Source: Calditrichota bacterium (lineage in GTDB: Bacteria > Electryoneota > Electryoneia > Electryoneales > Electryoneaceae). Taken from it: DNA of 34,803 nt. Of this stretch, positions 8,473 to 16,446 are shown one piece after another; the first letter of the stretch is position 1, and the number at the start of each line of letters is the position of its first letter. The stretch spans positions 130-34,932 of the forward strand of contig JAANWZ010000095.1 in NCBI GenBank assembly GCA_018263585.1, written 5' to 3'. The position numbers and the translations under genes were made by a program. The notes beneath the pieces were generated by a model. That model was not told the origin of the DNA, ran no database searches, and saw only the letters and a list, made by a program, of their open reading frames with translations.

Positions 8473-9014
8473 TCGCCGAACACCAGCGACACGACAACGA
8501 AAGCGGCGACGAGGCCGGCGGCGTCCGCGATCAGGCACGCGGCGAGCGTGTGACGCGAGCGCCGCACGCCGATGCTGCCGAGATAGACAGCGAGCACGTA
8601 GAACGTCGTCTCCGTCGAGCCCATCATCGTCGATGCGAGCCGGCCGATGAACGAGTCCGCCCCGTGCGTTTCGATCAGCTCGCTCATCACCCCGAGCGCG
8701 CCGGACCCGGAGAGCGGGCGGATCAACGCCATCGGCAACGCCTCGCCCGGAAATCCGACTGTGTTCAATACCGGTTCGAGCAGCGCGACCAGCCCCTCGA
8801 GCGCCCCGGACGCGCGGAACATCCCGATCGCGACGAGGATCGCGACGAGGTACGGGATGATGCGCACGCCGACGTTGAACCCCTCCTTCGCGCCTTCGAC
8901 GAACACCTCGTAGACCTTCACCCCGCGCAGCGCGCCGATACCGGCGATGATCACGATCGCCGCCGGGATCGCCCACGAGCCGACCTCCGCGAGCACCGAT
9001 TGCAGCGTCTCCAT
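8469..9014 (-). CDS. spmB: SpmB-family membrane protein (nucleoside-recognition/Gate domain)
   Basis: A 181-residue polytopic membrane protein. It has hydrophobic segments at about 15-30 (IPAAIVIIAGIGAL), 52-67 (IIPYLVAILVAIGMF), 140-150 and 160-178 (AAGLVAAFVVVSLVFG). The region PVLNTVGFPGEALPMALIRPL and SGSGALGVM, followed by STMMGSTETTFYVLAVY, is characteristic of spore maturation protein B and related Gate-domain proteins. In Bacillus SpmA and SpmB affect spore core dehydration. In non-sporulating diderms the pair is common and its transported ligand is unknown. Its ATG overlaps the spmA stop by one base (TGATG). Confidence 0.88.
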   Translation of the reverse strand: METLQSVLAEVGSWAIPAAIVIIAGIGALRGVKVYEVFVEGAKEGFNVGVRIIPYLVAILVAIGMFRASGALEGLVALLEPVLNTVGFPGEALPMALIRPLSGSGALGVMSELIETHGADSFIGRLASTMMGSTETTFYVLAVYLGSIGVRRSRHTLAACLIADAAGLVAAFVVVSLVFGE

Positions 9015-9649
9015 CAGCTATCCCCCCGCGCGCGGTCACCGGGGCTATCCGGGTCGTCTCCGCCGGGCCGTTGCGGCGGGGCCTTCTTCTGCAGCAGGCG
9101 GGAGGCGACGATCCCGACCGTCGTCGAGACCGCGGTCGCGACGATCACCGGGCCGATGATCTCCGCCGGGTTGTTCGAGCCCGCGGAGGCGCGGATCGCG
9201 ATCACCGTCGCCGGGATGATCGTCACCGACGACGTGTTGATCGCGAGGAACGTCGCCATCGTGTTCGAGGCGCTGGACTTCTCTTTGTTCAACTGCTGCA
9301 GGTCCTGCATCGCGCGGAGCCCGAGCGCGGTCGCCGAATTGCCGAGCCCGAGCATGTTCGCGGCGATGTTCGCGAGCATCGAACCGATCGCCGGGTGACG
9401 CGCGGGCACCTCCGGGAACACGATGCGCAGCGCAGGCCGGAGCAGCCTCGCGAGCAACTGGATCAGCCCGGCCTTTTCCGCGATCCGCATCAGCCCGAGC
9501 CAGAGCGCCATCACCCCGATCAGCCCGATCGCGAGCTCGACCGCGGTTTTCGCGCTCTCGATCGCGGCGTTTGTCGTCTCCTGCATCTGCCCGGTCGCGG
9601 CCGCGATCACGATCGCGACCAGGATCAGCGCGAGCCAGACGATGTTCAT
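9014..9649 (-). CDS. spmA: SpmA-family membrane protein (nucleoside-recognition/Gate domain)
   Basis: A 211-residue membrane protein and first gene of the operon spmA-spmB-TPK-mobA. It begins with a transmembrane helix (IVWLALILVAIVIAA). It carries the family segments LIGVMALWLGLMRIAEKAGL (about 43-62), IGSMLANIAANMLGLGNSAT (about 87-106) and LAINTSSVTIIPATVIAIR (about 134-152). The last 25 residues are a charged tail, QKKAPPQRPGGDDPDSPGDR, likely cytoplasmic. GGGAGAG precedes the ATG by about 7 nt. Partner of SpmB. Confidence 0.88.
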   Translation of the reverse strand: MNIVWLALILVAIVIAAATGQMQETTNAAIESAKTAVELAIGLIGVMALWLGLMRIAEKAGLIQLLARLLRPALRIVFPEVPARHPAIGSMLANIAANMLGLGNSATALGLRAMQDLQQLNKEKSSASNTMATFLAINTSSVTIIPATVIAIRASAGSNNPAEIIGPVIVATAVSTTVGIVASRLLQKKAPPQRPGGDDPDSPGDRARGDS

Positions 9650-9715
9650 TCCATCTCTCCCGTAACGGTCTCCGGATGAATATGTTCCGCCTCACGCACT
9701 GCGTGCGGCGACAAA

Positions 9716-9873
9716 CCCGTCATCCTGAACCCGCGGCCGGCGTTGGTTTGCCGCCCGCGGGTGAAGGAGGTCCGAGTCTAAGGCGGGTAGAGTTAGTAAA
9801 TACAAGAGCTTTTCTACATGGATCTTCTTCACTGCGCCCGATAGACCGACATCGGGCTGCGTTCAGAATGACG
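9716..9873. repeat. Paired palindromic element, TCATCCTGAAC/GAAGGATCT family
   Basis: Left unit: GTCATCCTGAAC, then a long hairpin with outer stem CCCGCGG (9730-9736) / CCGCGGG (9755-9761), one C-C mismatch, inner stem CGGC / GCCG and 8-nt loop GTTGGTTT (9742-9749), then GTGAAGGA. Right unit: GATCTTCTTCAC, hairpin CCCGAT (9837-9842), loop AGACCGAC (9843-9850), ATCGGG (9851-9856), then GTTCAGAATGACG. Both loops fit the ANACNNAC pattern. The spacer (about 9768-9820) is locally AT-richer. Confidence 0.8.
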
Positions 9874-10021
9874 CAGTTTCCGCGCCGTCGTGAGAATCAC
9901 ACGGGGCATTTCACCCGAGAGTGTTTACCTGCTTGCGCGTCAGCGAACGGTGGCAAGATACGCACGGCGCGCCTGCGGGCAACCGGCGGACCGTGTGCCG
10001 CCGTCGCGTGCGTGCGGGTGA

Positions 10022-10089
10022 CGGGTGGCCCGGGGCTTGCCCCGGGTTTCATACACCGGCGGATGAGCCGCGGTTGCAAGCAACCGCGG
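10022..10089. repeat. Composite of CCCGGGGC and CCGCGGTTG hairpin modules
   Basis: A GTGGCCCGGGGC-TT-GCCCCGGG hairpin with GTTTCAT tail (10022-10053) is followed 15 nt later by a perfect 9-bp stem CCGCGGTTG-CAAG-CAACCGCGG (10068-10089) and GGCCTGTTC. The same two modules in the same relative order occur on the other strand at 32445-32523. The remainder of 9874-10203 shows no gene or motif I can name. Confidence 0.8.
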
Positions 10090-10216
10090 GCCTGTTCGTG
10101 CTTGCGAGATGCACGGTTCGGAGCGCAAGTTCACGCGCGCCGGGGCGCGCATGCGAACAGCGAGCGGGCGCCTCCGTTCATCCACGCGCGCACCAGCACG
10201 AGCGGGAGGCATCCTG

Positions 10217-10750
10217 ATGAAAGCGGTAATCCTCGTCGCGGGCAAGTCCCGCCGGATGGGTCCGCTCACCGATCACATCCACAAGTCGCTGCTCGAGGTC
10301 GCGGGCCGGCCGATCCTCGACCGGATGCTGCGCGCGCTCGACCACAACGCGCTCCGCAACGTCGTGTTCGTGTGCGGCAGCATGCAGGACCAGCTCCGCG
10401 GTCACGTCGCCCGCGCGTTCCCGTCGCTGAACGTGACCCGGGTCGAGAACCCGGACTACGCCTCGACGAACACGGCGTATTCTCTGTCGCTCGCGGACGC
10501 GGCCGGGGAGTCGATCGGGATCAACCTGATCGCGGCGGTGCACCTCGAGCGGCTGTTCGCGACGCTGGCGGAGCGGATCGATACCGGCGCGGGCCGGAGC
10601 GAGTACTACGAGCACGCGTTCAACCGGATGGTGGCGGACGGAATCCCGTTCCGCGCGGTCGAGATCACCGACCTGCCGGTGATGGAGGTGGACACTCCGG
10701 AGGACTATCACACTGTAAAACAAGAGCTTAGCGCGCAGTTGCTCGCTTGA
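10217..10750 (+). CDS. Sugar-phosphate/choline-type nucleotidyltransferase with the catalytic middle missing
   Basis: The 177-residue product starts like a LicC/GlmU-type nucleotidyltransferase. It has MKAVILVAGKSRRMGPLTDH with KSLLEVAGRPILDRML (residues 1-40), then VFVCGSMQDQL and RVENPDYASTNTAYSLSLA (to about 93). The end is also family-typical: GESIGINLI (about 97), EYYEHAFNRMVADGIPFRAV and a VDTPEDYHTV close. Between LADAA and GESIG (nucleotides about 10495-10510) the usual stretch of roughly 70-80 residues, with the LLxGDV metal-binding aspartate and following strands, is absent. The frame is preserved. GGGAGG (10204-10209) supports ATG 10217. Family length is about 240-260. As it stands the enzyme should be inactive or have another role; an assembly collapse is also possible. 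Confidence 0.75.
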   Translation: MKAVILVAGKSRRMGPLTDHIHKSLLEVAGRPILDRMLRALDHNALRNVVFVCGSMQDQLRGHVARAFPSLNVTRVENPDYASTNTAYSLSLADAAGESIGINLIAAVHLERLFATLAERIDTGAGRSEYYEHAFNRMVADGIPFRAVEITDLPVMEVDTPEDYHTVKQELSAQLLA

Positions 10751-10908
10751 GCGAGGCGGGTGCGAGTGCACCGGAGACAGGAAAATCCCGAAAACCCTGC
10801 GGGCAGTTGCATTCCGGGCCTGCGGCACCTTATGCTCTCCGCGGGAGATGGAGCCCTCGGGAGACCGGCCGAGACGTCAGGTGATTTTTCCTGATTCGGC
10901 CCGATCAC

Positions 10909-10936
10909 TTGATTCCGTGACATCTCACCCTATATT
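10909..10936 (+). promoter_or_regulatory. Sigma70-like promoter of the HU gene
   Basis: TTGATT (10909-10914) and TATATT (10931-10936) are separated by 16 nt, in a locally AT-richer stretch, giving a predicted start near 10943 and an 80-nt leader to the HU gene. Confidence 0.6.
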
Positions 10937-10968
10937 GGGTTTCGACTGAGGCCACGGAACGACCAGGG

Positions 10969-10983
10969 GGTTACACTGTAACC
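10969..10983. promoter_or_regulatory. Small palindrome in the HU leader, possible operator
   Basis: A perfect 6-bp inverted repeat GGTTAC-ACT-GTAACC sits about 30 nt after the predicted transcription start and 40 nt before the HU start codon. It could be a protein-binding site or a small leader hairpin; only the symmetry is seen. Confidence 0.35.
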
Positions 10984-11022
10984 ATGCCGGGCCAGGGATC
11001 CCGGAAAGCGAGGAGGGAGAGC

Positions 11023-11295
11023 ATGAACAAAGCTGAGTTGGTGGATGTTGTCGCCAAGAAGACCGATCAGACGAAGCGTGCGACGGAAGGTTTTCTCGAT
11101 GCCTTTCTCGATGCCGTCACCAGTGCGGTGGCGAAGGGGGACAAGGTCAGCATCGTCGGCTTCGGCAGTTTCGAGAAGAAGCGTCGTGAAGCGCGCACCG
11201 GCCGCAACCCGCGCACCGGCGAGACGATCAAGATCGCGGCGAAGAGCTATCCCGCGTTCAGCCCCGGGAAGGCGTTCAAGGACAAGGTCGCCTGA
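11023..11295 (+). CDS. HU-family DNA-binding protein
   Basis: A 90-residue histone-like protein. The N-terminal helices MNKAELVDVVAKKTDQTKRA are followed by the dimer core KVSIVGFGSFEKKRREAR and the DNA-binding arm RTGRNPRTGETIKIAA, where the conserved proline intercalates DNA. The end, SYPAFSPGKAFKDKV, is standard. ATG 11023 follows AGGAGGGA (11011-11018) at good spacing; the frame extends upstream to 10984 but without a ribosome binding site. HU compacts DNA and supports replication and recombination. It is a single-gene unit with its own promoter and terminator. Confidence 0.95.
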   Translation: MNKAELVDVVAKKTDQTKRATEGFLDAFLDAVTSAVAKGDKVSIVGFGSFEKKRREARTGRNPRTGETIKIAAKSYPAFSPGKAFKDKVA

Positions 11296-11324
11296 CGACC
11301 GGTTGGCGGCAGGGAGTGAGACAG

Positions 11325-11350
11325 CGCGACCGTGACGGTCGCGTTTTTTT
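11325..11350 (+). terminator. Intrinsic terminator after the HU gene
   Basis: An 8-bp stem CGCGACCG / CGGTCGCG with loop TGA is followed directly by seven T residues (11344-11350). Confidence 0.92.
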
Positions 11351-11414
11351 CCGGCGTTCCTCCGACGGCGCCGGCCGCGCCTCCCGTGCGCGTGCTGAGC
11401 AGGGAATTGGTTCG

Positions 11415-11768
11415 ATGACGTACGATGAGAACGGGATCTTTGCGAAGATCATCCGGAAAGAGATCCCCGCGAAGATCGTCTATGAAACGGAGAACGTGCT
11501 CGCGTTCGAGGATGTCAACCCGAAGGCGCCGGTGCATGTGCTGATCGTGCCGAAACTGAGGGTGATGTCCGTCGATGACCTCGCGGACGAGCACGCGCAG
11601 GTGATGGGCGAGCTGCTGCTCGCCGCCCGTGACATCGCCCGCGAGCTGGGAGTGAACGAGCACGGCTACCGGCTCGTGATCAACACGAACGCGAACGCCG
11701 GTCAGGAGGTGTTCCACCTGCACGTGCATCTGCTCGCGGGCCGGAAGATGACATGGCCGCCGGGGTGA
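11415..11768 (+). CDS. HIT-family nucleotide-binding protein (HINT type)
   Basis: A 117-residue protein of the histidine triad family, with FAKIIRKEIPAKIVYE at the start, HVLIVPKLRVMSVDDL in the middle and the catalytic triad H101-x-H103-x-H105 near the C-terminus. HINT proteins hydrolyse adenosine phosphoramidates and related nucleotide conjugates in the cytoplasm. ATG 11415 is chosen for the conserved MTYDENGIF start, with AGGGAA 8 nt upstream. It lies between two terminators and is probably transcribed alone. Confidence 0.93.
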   Translation: MTYDENGIFAKIIRKEIPAKIVYETENVLAFEDVNPKAPVHVLIVPKLRVMSVDDLADEHAQVMGELLLAARDIARELGVNEHGYRLVINTNANAGQEVFHLHVHLLAGRKMTWPPG

Positions 11769-11813
11769 AGCGGCGATCGCCGCAGGCTGCGCCGCTGTTT
11801 TCTCGGGCGTTCA

Positions 11814-11849
11814 CGGGGCCGGCGAGATTGCACGCCGGCCCCGTTGCTG
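11814..11849 (+). terminator. Intrinsic terminator after the HIT gene
   Basis: An 11-bp perfect GC stem (11814-11824 with 11833-11843) encloses an 8-nt loop AGATTGCA and is followed by TTGCTGT. The T-tract is weak, but position and stem strength fit a terminator. Confidence 0.65.
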
Positions 11850-11907
11850 TCGGCGGCGGCGCTGCTGAACAGACGGCGGCGGCCGGTGCGGCGGGCGAGA
11901 TTCACCG

Positions 11908-11932
11908 CCCTTGCCCTTGACTTCAGTCAAGG
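11908..11932 (+). repeat. Third copy of the CCTTGACT palindrome
   Basis: CCCTTGCCCTTGACT-TC-AGTCAAGG, matching the core of the 41-bp repeats at 3487 and 7107 but without their flanks; the 2-nt loop is TC in place of TT. Confidence 0.8.
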
Positions 11933-11980
11933 CGGCGCATTCCTCTTCGCGGCGGGCGAGAGGCGGCTGCGAGAGGCCGG

Positions 11981-12009
11981 TTGCGGCATTTTCGCATGCG
12001 TGTTACATT
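11981..12009 (+). promoter_or_regulatory. Sigma70-like promoter of rpsU
   Basis: TTGCGG (11981-11986), a 17-nt spacer and TACATT (12004-12009). Predicted start near 12016 gives a short leader to rpsU at 12059. Confidence 0.55.
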
Positions 12010-12058
12010 CCTGCCTTGTCGAGAAAACGAGAAAACGACTGACTGGAGGTGAGGGTAC

Positions 12059-12268
12059 GTGCCCCACGTGAAGGTTCGCGAAGGAGAACCGTTCGAAAAG
12101 GCGTTCAAGCGGTTTCAGAAGGCGTGTGAGAAGTCCGGGCTGATGGCGGAGATCCGCAAGCATCAGCGTTACGAAAAACCCTCCGAGGCGCGCAAGCGCA
12201 AGTCGAATATCGCGCGGCGCAAGATGCGGAAGATGCAGGCGGCGCTCGAGCGCAAGGGCAGGCTGTGA
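12059..12268 (+). CDS. rpsU: 30S ribosomal protein S21
   Basis: The 69-residue basic protein reads MPHVKVREGEPFEKAFKRF, then KHQRYEKPSEARKRKSNIA, then a run of Arg and Lys, the hallmark of S21. S21 sits in the 30S platform near the anti-Shine-Dalgarno helix and helps start translation. The start codon is GTG 12059, fixed by GGAGGTGA (about 12045-12052). The order rpsU-yqeY-cvpA follows, as commonly seen beside dnaG or mutS2 in other bacteria. Confidence 0.95.
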   Translation: MPHVKVREGEPFEKAFKRFQKACEKSGLMAEIRKHQRYEKPSEARKRKSNIARRKMRKMQAALERKGRL

Positions 12269-12342
12269 GCTGACCGGCCGCGCCGCGATCCCCCCGGAAA
12301 CCGGCACCGTCGCCCCGGCGAACACCGGGGCCGGAGGCGCGC

Positions 12343-12789
12343 ATGGATTTCGAACAGCGGATCACCGGGCTGATGAATGAGGCGATGAAGGCGAAGGACA
12401 AGCCGCGCCTCGAAGCCCTGCGCGCGGTGAAAGCCGTTCTGCTCACCGAGCGCACGAAGGACGCCTCCGAGATGACGGACGAGCGCGCGATCCGCGCGAT
12501 CGCCTCCCAGCGCAAGAAGATGAAGGGCGCGCTCGAGCAGTATCGTGACGCGAACCGCGAGGACCTCGCCGCACAGGCGATGGTCGAGATCGCGGTCTGC
12601 GACGAGCTGCTCCCGCGCCGGCTCTCCGACGACGAACTGCTAGCCGCGATCGATGAGATCATCGCCGACACCGGCGCGTCATCAGCGAAAGATCTCGGCA
12701 AGGTGATGGGTCCGCTGATGAAACGCGTCGCCGGTCGTGCGGACGGCAGTCACGCGCGCGAGCTGGTGATGAAACGACTCGGGGGCTGA
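12343..12789 (+). CDS. yqeY: GatB/YqeY domain protein
   Basis: A 148-residue cytoplasmic protein of the YqeY family. It has an N-terminal helical half (MDFEQRITGLMNEAMKAKDK, LEALRAVKAVLL) and a C-terminal half with LLPRRLSDDELLAAIDEII, SAKDLGKVMGPLMKR and ELVMKRLG. The tail resembles the tRNA-contacting domain of the GatB amidotransferase subunit, so a role linked to tRNA is often proposed but unproven. Length is normal for the family. It is 74 nt after rpsU and 3 nt before cvpA. Confidence 0.92.
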   Translation: MDFEQRITGLMNEAMKAKDKPRLEALRAVKAVLLTERTKDASEMTDERAIRAIASQRKKMKGALEQYRDANREDLAAQAMVEIAVCDELLPRRLSDDELLAAIDEIIADTGASSAKDLGKVMGPLMKRVAGRADGSHARELVMKRLGG

Positions 12790-12792
12790 CCG

Positions 12793-13581
12793 GTGACTGT
12801 GCTCGACATCATCCTCCTCGTCGCCCTCGCCCTGTTCGTGATCCGCGGAGTGTTCCGCGGATTTCTGCTCGAGCTGTTCGACCTCGTTTCCCTGCTCGCC
12901 GGATACCTCGCCGCCCGGTTCGCCGGACCGCCGCTCGGCGCGTGGTTCGCGGGTGTCAGCGGCATCGACCGATGGTGGGCGGGGGTGATTGCGGCGATTG
13001 TCGTGTTCCTCGTCGCGACCGCGGCGGTGCGCCTGCTCGCGCGCCTGCTTCGCAAACTCGCGCGCGCGACGATGCTCGGCGGGCTCGACCGGTTCGCCGG
13101 CGCCGTGTTCGGCGCGTTGAAAGCCGTCCTGCTCGCGCTCGCGCTCTACTTCATCGCGATGCTCACCCCGTGGGCGGCGACGATCAACAGCTACGCGATG
13201 GAGGGATTCGTGAGCCGCTGGCTCGCGCTCGGGACGACCGTGATGCGCGACCGTATCGAGGCGGGGACGATCGAGCCGACGCGCGCGTTCGCGAAATGGC
13301 TGCGCGCGTTCGGACTCGACGAGGAGATCGTGCACGTGATCACCGACCAGCCGGAACTGTTCGCCGAGATCCTCGCCTACGCCCGCGAGCACGAGCTCCC
13401 CGTCCCGACCGCTGATATCGACCGCGGCGAACCGGCGCTCGACCTGCCTGATGGAATCCAGCTCAGCGAAGAGCGGCAGCAGCAACTCATCGGCATCCTC
13501 GAGCGAAACGAACTTGACGCCGGGGAGAAGGCGGGCCGCTTCTGGGAAAACCTGCTCGGCGAAAGCCCGTCCACGCAGTGA
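12793..13581 (+). CDS. CvpA-family inner-membrane protein with long C-terminal extension
   Basis: A 262-residue protein starting at GTG 12793, 3 nt after the yqeY stop. Four hydrophobic segments (about 5-23, 31-50, 63-85, 105-127) and the family segments VLDIILLVALALFVIRG, LAGYLAARF and FDRFAG-like GLDRFAGAVFGALKAVLL identify CvpA. Residues about 128-262 form an acidic soluble tail (TDQPELFAEILAYAREHELP, DGIQLSEERQQQLIGILE), longer than in typical CvpA of about 160-180 residues. CvpA affects colicin V production in E. coli and envelope integrity elsewhere; its activity is unknown. Confidence 0.87.
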   Translation: MTVLDIILLVALALFVIRGVFRGFLLELFDLVSLLAGYLAARFAGPPLGAWFAGVSGIDRWWAGVIAAIVVFLVATAAVRLLARLLRKLARATMLGGLDRFAGAVFGALKAVLLALALYFIAMLTPWAATINSYAMEGFVSRWLALGTTVMRDRIEAGTIEPTRAFAKWLRAFGLDEEIVHVITDQPELFAEILAYAREHELPVPTADIDRGEPALDLPDGIQLSEERQQQLIGILERNELDAGEKAGRFWENLLGESPSTQ

Positions 13582-13676
13582 CCGCTGCGTTCGGCTGATC
13601 CCGTGGCGCCGGCCGCGCGATCCCGATGACGGCAGTGCCTGCGCGGGCGCCGACCGCGCCGCGGCCTGCTCTCGCG

Positions 13677-13706
13677 TTGCGCGCTCTTCCGCCGTGTCGC
13701 TATACT
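13677..13706 (+). promoter_or_regulatory. Sigma70-like promoter of the M14 peptidase gene
   Basis: TTGCGC (13677-13682), an 18-nt spacer and TATACT (13701-13706). The predicted start near 13713 leaves a 40-nt leader. Confidence 0.6.
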
Positions 13707-13752
13707 CCACCACAAGCTCTTTCCATTCCGCTGATCAACGAGGGTTGGTATC

Positions 13753-16446
13753 ATGCACGGGACTCGCCGATTCGTGATCACGTTCGCCGCCCTGTTCGTC
13801 CTCGTGTTCGCCGCGTCCGTTGCGGCGACCCCCCTGCTCGAGGTGCAGGTTCCCGACCGTGAAGCGTTCAACCAGGTTCGTTCCGGCGGCTTCGACATCA
13901 TCCCGGGCCCGCGCGGGCTCGACGAGGGGGTGCTCTACGTCGTCGGCTGGCCGCAGGACATCCCCGAGCTCGAGCAGCGCGCGCTCAGTTTCCGCGTGTT
14001 CATCGAGGACATCGAGGCGTACTACGCCGCCCAGCTCGACAACGAGCTCGACGACATGGGCGGGTATCCGACCTATGATGAGGTGCAGGCGTGGCTGGAC
14101 GAGTTCAGCGCCGCCCACCCCGATCTCGTGAGCGGCCCGACCAACGTCGGCTGGACATTCGAGGGCCGCGAAGTGGACGTAGTCAAGATCTCGGACAACC
14201 CGGGCGTTGACGAGGACGAGCCCGAGGTGTTCATCAACGGCCTGATTCACGCCCGCGAGCCGGTCACCGTGATCACGATCCAGAACTTCGCGGAAATGCT
14301 GGTCGAGGAGTACGGTTCCGACCCGCGGATCACCGAGCTCGTCGATAACCGCGAGATCTACCTGATGCCGATCATCAACGCGGACGGGTACGTGTACAAC
14401 GAGCAGATCGCGCCGGACGGCGGCGGGATGCACCGGAAGAACATGCGCCCGCCGGACGGCGTCGATCTCAACCGCAACTTCCCGTACATGTGGGGCATCG
14501 ACAACGAGGGCTCTTCGCCCGACCCGTACGACCAGACGTACCGCGGCCCGGCCCCCGCGAGCGAACCGGAGACGATGGTTGCGATCGACTTCATCAACTC
14601 CCGCGAGTTCGCCGCCGTGCTCAACTACCACACATACAGCAACCTGATTCTCACGCCTTGGGGCTACACGTACGAGCGCCCGCCGAACTACGACGTCTAT
14701 TACGAGTGGGGCCAGTACATGAACGAGACGCTCGACTGGGAAGTCGGCGGGCCGGAGATCATCTACCTGACCAACGGCGGCGCGCAGGACTGGCAGGCCG
14801 CCGGCGATCCGGACGAGCCCGCGAGCGCCGACTACCACATGTGGGCGTACACGTTCGAGATCGGAAGCTGGTGGCAGGGCGGGTTCTGGCCGGACATCGA
14901 CACCGGCTGGCAGCTCGCCTACGAACAGGAGGAGCCGCTGCTCCGGTTCTGCGAGGTCGCGGAGAACCCGCTCGTGCTGCTGCCGCCGGTCGCACCGGTG
15001 ATGACCGTCGATTCGCCCTCGTTCAGCCCGGTCAACATCACGTGGACCCATGACGACCCGAACGGCAACGACGCCGTCTCGTTCGACGTCGCCGAGTTCG
15101 GCGGGTTCGTCTCGGAGGACGACGCCGAGGACGGCTCGTTCACCGGCTGGGAGATCGACGGCTTCTTCCGCACCACCCAGCGCAGCCATTCCGGCACGCA
15201 CTCGTACTACTCCGGCTCGGACAACAACCTGAACCGGACGATGACGACGATGTTCCCGATCGACGTCGCCGACGGGGACGAGCTCAACTTCTGGACGTGG
15301 TACGACATCGAGGACGACTACGACTACGCGTACGTGCTCGTCTCCACCGACGGCGGCGGCACATTCGCGACGATCCCCGGCAACATCACCACCGAGGACG
15401 ACCCGCACGGGGTGAACTGGGGGCACGGAATCACCGGCGACTCCAACGGGTGGACGTTCGCCGAGTTCCCGCTCGACGAGTTCGCCGGCGAGCAGATCTT
15501 CGTCCGGTTCGCGTATGTCACCGACACGTACGTGGACGACGACGGGTTCTTCTTCGATGACGTGACCCCGATCGTCGGCTTCGGCGAGATGACCACGCTC
15601 GCGAGCGGGATCGAGCAGATGTCGTACCTGCAGGACTACGGGGTCGTGGACGAGGAGTTCACGACCTGGTTCAGCGCGCGCGCGACGGACGCGGGCGACG
15701 AGACCGGCCCGTGGGCCCCGCCCGCGGAAGTGCTCGTCCAGCCCGGCGAGGCGCAGGCGATCCTCGACCTCACCGGGATCAACACGAACGTCGGCCCGAA
15801 CGGCGGCACGATCAGCTACTCCGTCTCGCTGCAGACGTTCGTCCCGATCCCGTTCCCCGGCGCGAACTACTGGACGATGGTGACGGCCCCGGGCGGGAAC
15901 ACGATCGGCCCGCTCTCGCAGGTCACGTTCACCGTGCCGCCGAACGCCGACATCACGGTGGACGAAATGCTGGTGAACGTGCCCGCGCTCGCGCCCGCCG
16001 GACAGTACACGTTCACCGGCAACGCCGGCTACTACCCGAACGCGCTGCTCAGCGACGACTTCCTGTTCACGAAGACGTTGAACGGCCCCGGCCAGGATGA
16101 GATGAGCGCGGGCTGGTCGGAAACAGGGTGGCCGTCCGAGCTCGCCGGCGACGCGGCACCGGCGCAGGCCCCGCTGCCCGATCAGTTCACCGTTTCGCAG
16201 GCGTACCCGAACCCGTTCAACCCGGCGGCGAACGTGACCGTCGCGCTGCCGGAGGCGTCAGTGCTCACCGTGCGTGTGTACAACGTGTCCGGCCGGCAGG
16301 TGGCGGAGTTGGCGAACGGGCCCGTCGAGGCGGGCCGTCACACGCTCACGTTCGACGGGTCCTCGCTCGCGAGCGGGGTGTACTTCATCCACACGAACGT
16401 GCCGGGTGAGCTGGACGACGTGCAGAAAGTCACGCTGCTCAAATGA
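13753..16446 (+). CDS. Secreted M14 zinc carboxypeptidase with FlgD-like sorting tail
   Basis: The 897-residue precursor has a signal peptide (to about SVAATP, residue 25) and a short propeptide. The peptidase domain (about 106-415) has zinc ligands H166 and E169 (IHAREP) and H293 (NYHTYS), substrate-binding VDLNRNFPYMWG and catalytic E369 (TFEIGSWW), so the active site is complete. Next come an FnIII-like strand region, a jelly-roll or MAM-like domain (about 445-625, FTGWEIDGFF ... FFFDDVTPIVG), an Ig-like domain shared with the protein at 473 (about 670-780), and the FlgD-like tail (about 810-897; QAYPNPFNPAANVTV, ASGVYFIHT). Such tails are cleaved sorting signals in type IX secretion; here export by that route is inferred. 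Probably an extracellular protein degrader. Confidence 0.93.
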   Translation: MHGTRRFVITFAALFVLVFAASVAATPLLEVQVPDREAFNQVRSGGFDIIPGPRGLDEGVLYVVGWPQDIPELEQRALSFRVFIEDIEAYYAAQLDNELDDMGGYPTYDEVQAWLDEFSAAHPDLVSGPTNVGWTFEGREVDVVKISDNPGVDEDEPEVFINGLIHAREPVTVITIQNFAEMLVEEYGSDPRITELVDNREIYLMPIINADGYVYNEQIAPDGGGMHRKNMRPPDGVDLNRNFPYMWGIDNEGSSPDPYDQTYRGPAPASEPETMVAIDFINSREFAAVLNYHTYSNLILTPWGYTYERPPNYDVYYEWGQYMNETLDWEVGGPEIIYLTNGGAQDWQAAGDPDEPASADYHMWAYTFEIGSWWQGGFWPDIDTGWQLAYEQEEPLLRFCEVAENPLVLLPPVAPVMTVDSPSFSPVNITWTHDDPNGNDAVSFDVAEFGGFVSEDDAEDGSFTGWEIDGFFRTTQRSHSGTHSYYSGSDNNLNRTMTTMFPIDVADGDELNFWTWYDIEDDYDYAYVLVSTDGGGTFATIPGNITTEDDPHGVNWGHGITGDSNGWTFAEFPLDEFAGEQIFVRFAYVTDTYVDDDGFFFDDVTPIVGFGEMTTLASGIEQMSYLQDYGVVDEEFTTWFSARATDAGDETGPWAPPAEVLVQPGEAQAILDLTGINTNVGPNGGTISYSVSLQTFVPIPFPGANYWTMVTAPGGNTIGPLSQVTFTVPPNADITVDEMLVNVPALAPAGQYTFTGNAGYYPNALLSDDFLFTKTLNGPGQDEMSAGWSETGWPSELAGDAAPAQAPLPDQFTVSQAYPNPFNPAANVTVALPEASVLTVRVYNVSGRQVAELANGPVEAGRHTLTFDGSSLASGVYFIHTNVPGELDDVQKVTLLK

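Noticed and set aside
10751-10908. Possible structured RNA or riboswitch before the HU gene
   Set aside because: Several short complementary words are present but nothing matches a motif I know, and the HU promoter lies downstream of it.
13735-15426. 563-codon open frame on the minus strand
   Set aside because: It is antisense to the M14 peptidase, is dominated by Val, Arg and Asp as expected for a high-GC shadow, and matches no family.
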